A program made the position numbers and the translations under genes. A stretch of 64,000 nt of DNA, taken from positions 62,001 to 126,000 of the forward strand of contig NZ_JAGGOY010000040.1 in assembly GCF_018614095.1 (NCBI RefSeq). The letters run 5' to 3'. Of this stretch, positions 58,989-64,000 are shown one piece after another; within the stretch, counting starts at the first letter, position 1; the number at the start of each line of letters is the position of its first letter. The DNA comes from Streptomyces sp. ISL-87 (GTDB lineage: Bacteria; Actinomycetota; Actinomycetes; Streptomycetales; Streptomycetaceae). The notes beneath the pieces are model-generated. The model ran no database searches, had not been told where the DNA came from, and saw only the letters and a list, made by a program, of their open reading frames with translations.

Positions 58989-60614
58989 TTAGTTGAGCTC
59001 GACGTTCGCCAGGTCCATGCGGCCCTGGGCGTCAACCTCGACGTTCTTCACCGACTTGGAGTAGGCCGAAGAAGACATGTACGTGAAGACCGGGATGTAC
59101 GGCAGGTCCTTGATGACGATGTCATCGGCGGCCTGGTACAGCTTCAGACCCTCAGCCGGGTCCGTCGCCTGGTCGGCCTTCGCGAGGGTGGTCTCGAAGT
59201 CCTCGTTCACGTAGTGACCGTAGTTGGAGCCGTTCTCGATCGCGACCTTCGAGAAGATCGGACGGAGGTAGTTCTCCGCCGCCGGGTAGTCCATGGACCA
59301 CGCCATGCGGAAGCCGCCCTTGTACTTCGCGGCGCCCAGGTCGTCCAGCATGTCGCCGAACTTGGCGAACGGCTTGGCGGTGACCTCGAGGCCGAGGTTC
59401 GCCTTCAGCTGGTTGGCGACGGCCTCGATCCACTCCTTGTGGCCGCCGTCGGCGTTGTAGCCGAGCTCCAGCTTGTTGCCGGGGATACCGCCGGCCTGCT
59501 GGTAGAGCTCCTTGGCCTTGGCCGGGTTGTAGGTACCGACCTCGCCCAGCGCGCCCTTGCGGTAACCCGGAACGATCGGGCTGATGAAGTCGTCAGCCGG
59601 CTTGCGGGTGCCGTTGAAGATGGTCTTCGTGATGGCGTCCCGGTCGATGGCCATCGAGATGGCCTTGCGGATCTCGACCTTGCCGAAGGACTCCGGGTTG
59701 GTGGACAGCGGCAGGCCGATGTAGCCGACGCCGGACTCCGGCTTGTAGATGTAGCGGTCGCCGAACTCCTGGGAGACGGTGGCCATCGCCGAGATCGGGA
59801 GCTTGTCGACGATCTGGATGGTGTCGGCGCGCAGGTCGTTGTACGCCGTGTCCAGGTTGTCGTAGATCTTGAAGGTGACGCCGTCAAGCTTCGCGCGGCC
59901 CTCAGCCGGGTACTTGTCGTACTTCTTGATCTTGATCTGCTTGTTGTGCTCCCAGGCGCCGTCCATCTGGAACGGGCCGTTGCCGATCGGGGCCTCGCCG
60001 AACTTCTTCGGGTCGGCTTCGAAGGCCTTGGGCAGCGGGTAGAAGACGTTGTAACCCAGCATGGTCTTGAACTGGGAGAACGGGTCCGTCAGCGTGACCG
60101 TGAAGGTCTTCTCGTCGACGACCTTCAGGCCCTTGAGCTCGGTGGCCGTGGGCTTCTTGTCCTTGCCGGGCGCCAGGTCGGCCGAGCCCTCGATCTTCGA
60201 GAAGAACGGCATGCCCTCAGCGGCGTTGTCCTGGTTGGCACCCCAGTTCCAGGCGCGGACGAACGACTGCGCGTCGACCTTCTCGCCGTTGTGGAAGGTG
60301 TAGCCATCCTTGATCTTGATGGTCCACGTCTTCGAGTCCGTGGTCTCGATGGACTCGGCGACCGCGAGCTTCGGCTCGTTGGTCTTCTTGTCGTACTCGA
60401 CCAGACCGGTGAAGAGCGCGTGGAGAACCTCGTTGCCCTCGGACTCGGCGGTGTTCTGACCCACCAGGCCGTGCTGGGGCTCGCCGAGCACCACGGTGAT
60501 GTTGCCGCCGGACTTGCCGCCGGCGTTCGAGTCCTTGCTGGTGCTGCAGGCCGTGGCGGCCAGCGCCACGACAATGGCACCAGCGACCCACTTGGCGCTC
60601 GTTGCTCCGCGCAT
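58989..60614 (-). CDS. Oligopeptide-binding lipoprotein (SBP family 5), operon 2
   Basis: 541-residue extracellular binding protein. Signal peptide MRGATSAKWVAGAIVVALAATAC with lipobox LAATAC (Cys23), followed by a Ser/Gly/Lys linker. SBP_bac_5 landmarks include TFTVTLTDPFSQF, GYNVFYPLPKAF, GNGPFQMDG and IRKAISMAIDRDAIT. ATG at 60614 with GAGGAGG upstream. First gene of operon 2, adjacent to typA; by position it resembles the bldK locus of S. coelicolor, which imports an extracellular signal needed for aerial growth. That function is inference. Confidence 0.9.
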   Translation of the reverse strand: MRGATSAKWVAGAIVVALAATACSTSKDSNAGGKSGGNITVVLGEPQHGLVGQNTAESEGNEVLHALFTGLVEYDKKTNEPKLAVAESIETTDSKTWTIKIKDGYTFHNGEKVDAQSFVRAWNWGANQDNAAEGMPFFSKIEGSADLAPGKDKKPTATELKGLKVVDEKTFTVTLTDPFSQFKTMLGYNVFYPLPKAFEADPKKFGEAPIGNGPFQMDGAWEHNKQIKIKKYDKYPAEGRAKLDGVTFKIYDNLDTAYNDLRADTIQIVDKLPISAMATVSQEFGDRYIYKPESGVGYIGLPLSTNPESFGKVEIRKAISMAIDRDAITKTIFNGTRKPADDFISPIVPGYRKGALGEVGTYNPAKAKELYQQAGGIPGNKLELGYNADGGHKEWIEAVANQLKANLGLEVTAKPFAKFGDMLDDLGAAKYKGGFRMAWSMDYPAAENYLRPIFSKVAIENGSNYGHYVNEDFETTLAKADQATDPAEGLKLYQAADDIVIKDLPYIPVFTYMSSSAYSKSVKNVEVDAQGRMDLANVELN

Positions 60615-60740
60615 GGGTAATTGCCTCCTCAGGAGTCACTGTCGATATGTGAAGGACCCGGCCTCCGCTGACACCCCTGACAGCGAAATCCGGTCCCATC
60701 GGTGTGTGCTCGTGAGTCGACGCTCCCCACAGCGTGTGAC

Positions 60741-60761
60741 CCATTGACCCGAGCTCAATGG
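60741..60761. promoter_or_regulatory. Inverted repeat upstream of operon 2
   Basis: CCATTGA-N7-TCAATGG is a perfect 7-bp inverted repeat about 127 nt upstream of the lipoprotein start; candidate operator for a dimeric regulator. Confidence 0.45.
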
Positions 60762-60794
60762 AGCCATCCTCAGGGACGCCCAGACCGTAAACCA

Positions 60795-60804
60795 CACTTA
60801 AGTG
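60795..60804. promoter_or_regulatory. Perfect palindrome CACTTAAGTG upstream of operon 2
   Basis: CACTTAAGTG extends to ACCAC(A)CTTAAGTGGT, an AT-centred palindrome unusual in this GC-rich background, about 180 nt upstream of the lipoprotein start. Confidence 0.45.
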
Positions 60805-60960
60805 GTCTCGTTTTCACAACATCACCGCATGGCGAAAACCCGAAATCCGGACAAACGGATAGGAGACAGACACGTGCGAAACGGACGGTTAGCTCACCAT
60901 CCGGAGTGTCACGGTCGGTATGCGGACGCGAGAACGAAACAATCCGCTTGACAAAAGCGA

Positions 60961-61001
60961 ACAGCCCCTCCTGCCACAGAGCACATGGCGGGAGGGGCTG
61001 T
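60961..61001 (-). terminator. Terminator of typA
   Basis: ACAGCCCCTCCTGCCA pairs with TGGCGGGAGGGGCTGT (16 bp, one G-T), followed on the minus strand by TCGCTTTTGTC. It lies 55 nt past the typA stop. Confidence 0.88.
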
Positions 61002-61055
61002 CGGTTCAGCCGCAGGTCGGGCGGTACTCAAGCGAGGCCTGAGGTGCCCGGGGTG

Positions 61056-62960
61056 CTACTTGCCGGACTTGGCGCGCGACGCGGTGCGCGAGCGGTCCTT
61101 CTGGTCCAGGACGACCTTGCGGATGCGGACGGCCTCCGGGGTCACCTCGACGCACTCGTCGTCGCGGCAGAACTCCAGGGACTGCTCCAGGGAGAGCTTG
61201 CGGGGCGGCACCACGTTCTCGGTGTTGTCCGCGGAAGCCGCACGCATGTTGGTGAGCTTCTTCTCCTTAGTGATGTTCACGTCCATGTCGTCGGAGCGCG
61301 AGTTCTCGCCGACGATCATGCCCTCGTACACCTCGGTGCCGGGCTCGGTGAACAGGACACCGCGCTCCTGGAGGTTGATCATCGCGAACGGCGTGACCGA
61401 ACCGGAGCGGTCGGCGACCAGCGAACCGTTGTTACGGGTCACCAGCGGGCCGAACCACGGCTCGTGGCCCTCGTGGATCGAGTGGGCGATACCGGTACCG
61501 CGCGTGCCCGTGAGGAACTCCGTACGGAAGCCGATGAGGCCGCGGGACGGGACGACGAACTCCATGCGGACCCAGCCGGAGCCGTGGTTCGACATGTTGT
61601 CCATGCGGCCCTTGCGGACGCCCATGAGCTGCGTGACCGCGCCCATGTGCTCCTCGGGGACGTCGATGGTCATGCGCTCGACCGGCTCGTGCACCTTGCC
61701 GTCGACTTCCTGCGTGACCACCTGCGGCTTGCCGATGGTCAGCTCGAAGCCCTCGCGGCGCATCTGCTCAACCAGGATGGCGAGCGCGAGCTCACCGCGG
61801 CCCTGGACCTCCCAGGCGTCCGGGCGCTCGGTGTCGAGCACGCGGAGCGAGACGTTGCCGACCAGCTCGCGGTCCAGACGGTCCTTCACCTGGCGCGCGG
61901 TGACCTTGCGGTCCTTGACCGCGGCCTTGGCGTCCGCGCCCTTGCCGCTGCCGCCGCGGCCGACCATCGGGGAGGTGTTCGTACCGATGGTCATGGAGAT
62001 CGCCGGCTCGTCCACCGAGATCAGCGGAAGCGCGATCGGGTTCTCCGGGTCGGCCAGGGTCTCACCGATCATGATGTCGGGGAAACCGGCGACCGCGCAG
62101 ATGTCACCCGGGCCCGCCACCTCGGCCGGCTTGCGGGTGAGCGCCTCGGTCATCATCAGCTCGGTGATGCGGACGTTGGAGATCGTGCCGTCACGCTTGA
62201 TCCACGCGACCGTCTGGCCCTTGCGCAGCTCGCCCTGCTCGACGCGGACCAGGGCGATACGGCCGAGGAAGTTGTCAGCGTCCAGGTTGGTGACGTGGGC
62301 CTGGAGGGGCGCCTCGTCGTCGTACACCGGGGCGGGGACGTGGGCCAGGATGGTGGAGAAGAAGGGCTCCAGGCTGTCGCTGTCCGCGGGGACGGTGCCG
62401 TCCTCGGGCTTGGTCAGCGAGGCCACGCCGTCACGGCCGCAGGCGTAGACGATCGGGAACTCGATCTGGTCCTCGTCGGCGTCCAGGTCCAGGAAGAGGT
62501 CGTACGTCTCGTTGACGACCTCGTCGATCCGGGAGTCCGGGCGGTCGGTCTTGTTGATGCAGAGGATGACCGGCATCTTCGCCTGCAGGGCCTTGCGCAG
62601 GACGAAGCGGGTCTGGGGCAGCGGACCCTCGGAAGCGTCCACCAGCAGAACGACGGCGTCCACCATCGACAGACCGCGCTCGACCTCACCACCGAAGTCG
62701 GCGTGGCCGGGGGTGTCGATGATGTTGATCGTGATCGGGGCCGACCCGTCCTTGGGGTGGTACTTCACCGCCGTGTTCTTGGCGAGGATCGTGATGCCCT
62801 TCTCACGCTCCAGGTCGTTCGAGTCCATCATGCGGTCGTCGAGGTGCTGGTGGGCGGCGAAGGCACCGGCCTGCTTGAGCATGGCATCGACGATGGTCGT
62901 CTTGCCATGGTCGACGTGGGCGACGATGGCGACGTTACGGATGTCGTGGCGCGTGGGCAC
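61056..62960 (-). CDS. typA: Translational GTPase TypA (BipA)
   Basis: 634-residue ribosome-associated GTPase. G motifs are AHVDHGKTT (about 15-23), DTPGHADFGGEVERG (G3) and CINKTDRPDSR (G4). EF-G-like domains follow, and the C-terminal TypA-specific region includes MSNHGSGWVRMEFVVPSRGLIGFR. TypA helps ribosome assembly and stress or cold adaptation. GTG start. Located between an LpqW-like gene and a peptide transporter, as in S. coelicolor; M. tuberculosis also places typA beside lpqW. Confidence 0.95.
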   Translation of the reverse strand: MPTRHDIRNVAIVAHVDHGKTTIVDAMLKQAGAFAAHQHLDDRMMDSNDLEREKGITILAKNTAVKYHPKDGSAPITINIIDTPGHADFGGEVERGLSMVDAVVLLVDASEGPLPQTRFVLRKALQAKMPVILCINKTDRPDSRIDEVVNETYDLFLDLDADEDQIEFPIVYACGRDGVASLTKPEDGTVPADSDSLEPFFSTILAHVPAPVYDDEAPLQAHVTNLDADNFLGRIALVRVEQGELRKGQTVAWIKRDGTISNVRITELMMTEALTRKPAEVAGPGDICAVAGFPDIMIGETLADPENPIALPLISVDEPAISMTIGTNTSPMVGRGGSGKGADAKAAVKDRKVTARQVKDRLDRELVGNVSLRVLDTERPDAWEVQGRGELALAILVEQMRREGFELTIGKPQVVTQEVDGKVHEPVERMTIDVPEEHMGAVTQLMGVRKGRMDNMSNHGSGWVRMEFVVPSRGLIGFRTEFLTGTRGTGIAHSIHEGHEPWFGPLVTRNNGSLVADRSGSVTPFAMINLQERGVLFTEPGTEVYEGMIVGENSRSDDMDVNITKEKKLTNMRAASADNTENVVPPRKLSLEQSLEFCRDDECVEVTPEAVRIRKVVLDQKDRSRTASRAKSGK

Positions 62961-63289
62961 TTCGGCGCTTCTCCCGGGATCGTGGATGGCGTCGCGTACG
63001 GTCCGGCACGCGCGCCTCGACCGGGCGGAAAACCTGCCACGGCCTTACCCCATGGTACGTCGCGTGGCGGGAACCGCCTCCCGGGGGGCTGTCAAGAGGC
63101 CGGAAGACTGAGGAAGGCCGGGTGTGGGGTGGGGGTTCCCGGCCATCGGAAGTACAGGGGCTGAGCGGGTATACACGCGGGTCAACGGGTATCCACGACC
63201 TTGCCCGCCGGGGTGTCCGGCGGGCAAGGGACTTGAGTCACATCTGAGCTTGTGACCCGTGGGTCAACCTGACTGGCACCCCTTTGTCA
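62961..63289. other. 329-nt region between the LpqW-like gene and typA
   Basis: It contains a terminator (63199-63229), a small direct repeat of CGGGTcAACGGGTAT type around 63165-63195, and presumably the typA promoter in 62965-63100 (minus strand). No gene was found. Confidence 0.45.
63199..63229 (-). terminator. Terminator of the LpqW-like gene
   Basis: CCTTGCCCGCCGG / CCGGCGGGCAAGG is a perfect 13-bp stem with loop GGTGT, 60 nt beyond the gene stop. Confidence 0.85.
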
Positions 63290-64000
63290 CTACTTCTTCT
63301 TCTCGTCGCCGCCCTTGTCCTTGGCGGTCGGGGCCTTCTTCCAGCCGATGTCCTGGAAGCGGGGGGTACCGAGGCCGAAGGCGCCGGCGTTGGCCAGGCT
63401 CGGCTTGGCCGCCACCAGCTCGGGGCGCTGGTAGAGCGGGATGGAGCCGGCGGCGGCCCAGATCCGGGCGTCCGCCTTGCGCATCAGCTCGCGGGACTGT
63501 TCCTCGTCCAGCTCGCCGAGCGCCTGGTCGAAGAGCTGGTCGATGTGGTCGGTGCCGACCCGCGTGTAGTTCTGCTCGACGAGGAGCGAGCCGTCGGCGG
63601 CCGGCTCCGGCTTGGCGAAGATCGGCCGGGCGTCGGTGGCGGGGTAGGCGGTCGCGGGCCAGGAGTAGAGGGCCAGGTCGTACTGGCCCGAGGCGATGTG
63701 GTCCTTGAAGAAGCTCTCGTCGGCCACCTTGGTCAGCTCGGTGTCGACGCCGACCTTCTGGAGCATCTGGGAGATCCGCTCGCCCACGGTGCGCAGGGAT
63801 TCCGATCCGGGGCCCGCCGGGAGGACGAAGCGCAGGGTCAGCGCCTTGCCGTCCTTGGCCAGCATGGAGCCGGAGGTACGGACGGGCTGCTTGCCCGGGG
63901 CGGCCGGGGCAGGGGCCTGGGAGGCCTGCGGGGCCTGCGGGGCCTTGGCGGGGTCGGCCGCGTCGCCGTCGCGGGCCGGGTTGCGCTTGCCGTCGTCCCC
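63290..64000 (-). CDS. LpqW-like family 5 substrate-binding protein, 5' end outside window
   Basis: At least 236 residues of the C-terminal part of an SBP_bac_5 protein are visible (LTLRFVLPAGPGSESLR, SQMLQKVGVDTELTKV, YDLALYSWPATAYPATD, IPLYQRPEL), after a Pro/Ala-rich linker with PQAPQASQ repeats. The signal peptide is not in the window. The frame is open to the right edge. No permease or ATPase gene follows. In M. tuberculosis a binding-protein-like lipoprotein (LpqW) lies next to typA and controls cell-envelope glycolipid synthesis; here that is inference. Confidence 0.82.
   Translation of the reverse strand, partial: GDDGKRNPARDGDAADPAKAPQAPQASQAPAPAAPGKQPVRTSGSMLAKDGKALTLRFVLPAGPGSESLRTVGERISQMLQKVGVDTELTKVADESFFKDHIASGQYDLALYSWPATAYPATDARPIFAKPEPAADGSLLVEQNYTRVGTDHIDQLFDQALGELDEEQSRELMRKADARIWAAAGSIPLYQRPELVAAKPSLANAGAFGLGTPRFQDIGWKKAPTAKDKGGDEKKK

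Larger units (their letters stand above)
60615..61055. other. 441-nt region between typA and peptide-transporter operon 2
   Basis: It contains the typA terminator, the transporter promoter region and two inverted repeats. The unusually long, moderately AT-rich upstream sequence (60780-60960) suggests several control sites. No coding region was supported. Confidence 0.55.

Noticed and set aside
48039..60614. TTA codons (bldA-dependence) in the peptide-transporter operons
   Set aside because: Scanning the obvious TAA/TTA triplets by eye found none in frame. This scan was not exhaustive.

Overview
The window comes from a high-GC actinobacterium and almost certainly from a Streptomyces chromosome. 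GC content is very high, GTG and TTG starts are common, neighbouring genes overlap as ATGA or GTGA, and families typical of the genus (DUF3107, DUF3117, DUF6758, DUF6113, mycothiol biosynthesis, a BldK-type oligopeptide transporter region) are present. No rRNA or tRNA gene, CRISPR array, prophage or intact insertion sequence was seen. The gene content reads as conserved chromosomal core with a few odd accessory features.

Left part (1-14,300): a leftward three-gene cluster (PelF/DUF3492-type glycosyltransferase, multi-pass membrane protein, SDR epimerase cut by the window edge). It is followed by an orphan OppF-type ATPase with a repeat-built N-terminus and a DUF3152 metalloprotease-like protein coupled to an alpha/beta hydrolase. 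Next come small conserved genes, a TetR regulator, DUF3107, a ferritin-like protein, a DEAD-box helicase with a repetitive basic tail, a second hydrolase and a 50-residue protein.

Middle (14,300-31,000): MarC, a PHP phosphoesterase, DUF6758, a suppressor-of-fused protein, CorA, and a 178-bp palindromic element. These are followed by a lipoprotein, an MgtE_N/CBS protein with DUF1003, Mrp, TatB, HtrA, a zinc anti-sigma factor and SigE, with a divergent O-methyltransferase. This last block keeps the order known from the mycobacterial sigE locus. DUF3117 and an enoyl-CoA hydratase follow.

Right-middle (30,600-47,700): Tag glycosylase, a DivIVA-like small protein, FolP2-type dihydropteroate synthase (with a duplicated 3' end), a LOG-family protein, DapE, a lysozyme-like secreted protein, DapC, a seven-iron ferredoxin, an Rv0428c-type GNAT and a SirB1/transglutaminase-like protein. 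A DesR/DesK two-component system sits with its ABC-2 exporter and has a perfect palindromic operator. A VanW-like peptidoglycan-binding membrane protein, DUF6113 and MshB follow.

Right end (47,700-64,000): two paralogous five-gene oligopeptide ABC transporter operons of BldK/Dpp type, both leftward, separated by a tandem-GNAT mycothiol-synthase-like gene. TypA and an LpqW-like lipoprotein cut by the window edge complete the region. From memory, the typA / peptide transporter / mshB neighbourhood is the bldK region of S. coelicolor. DapE and DapC supply lysine and peptidoglycan precursors, MshB supplies mycothiol, and SigE, RseA, HtrA and TatB handle envelope stress and export.
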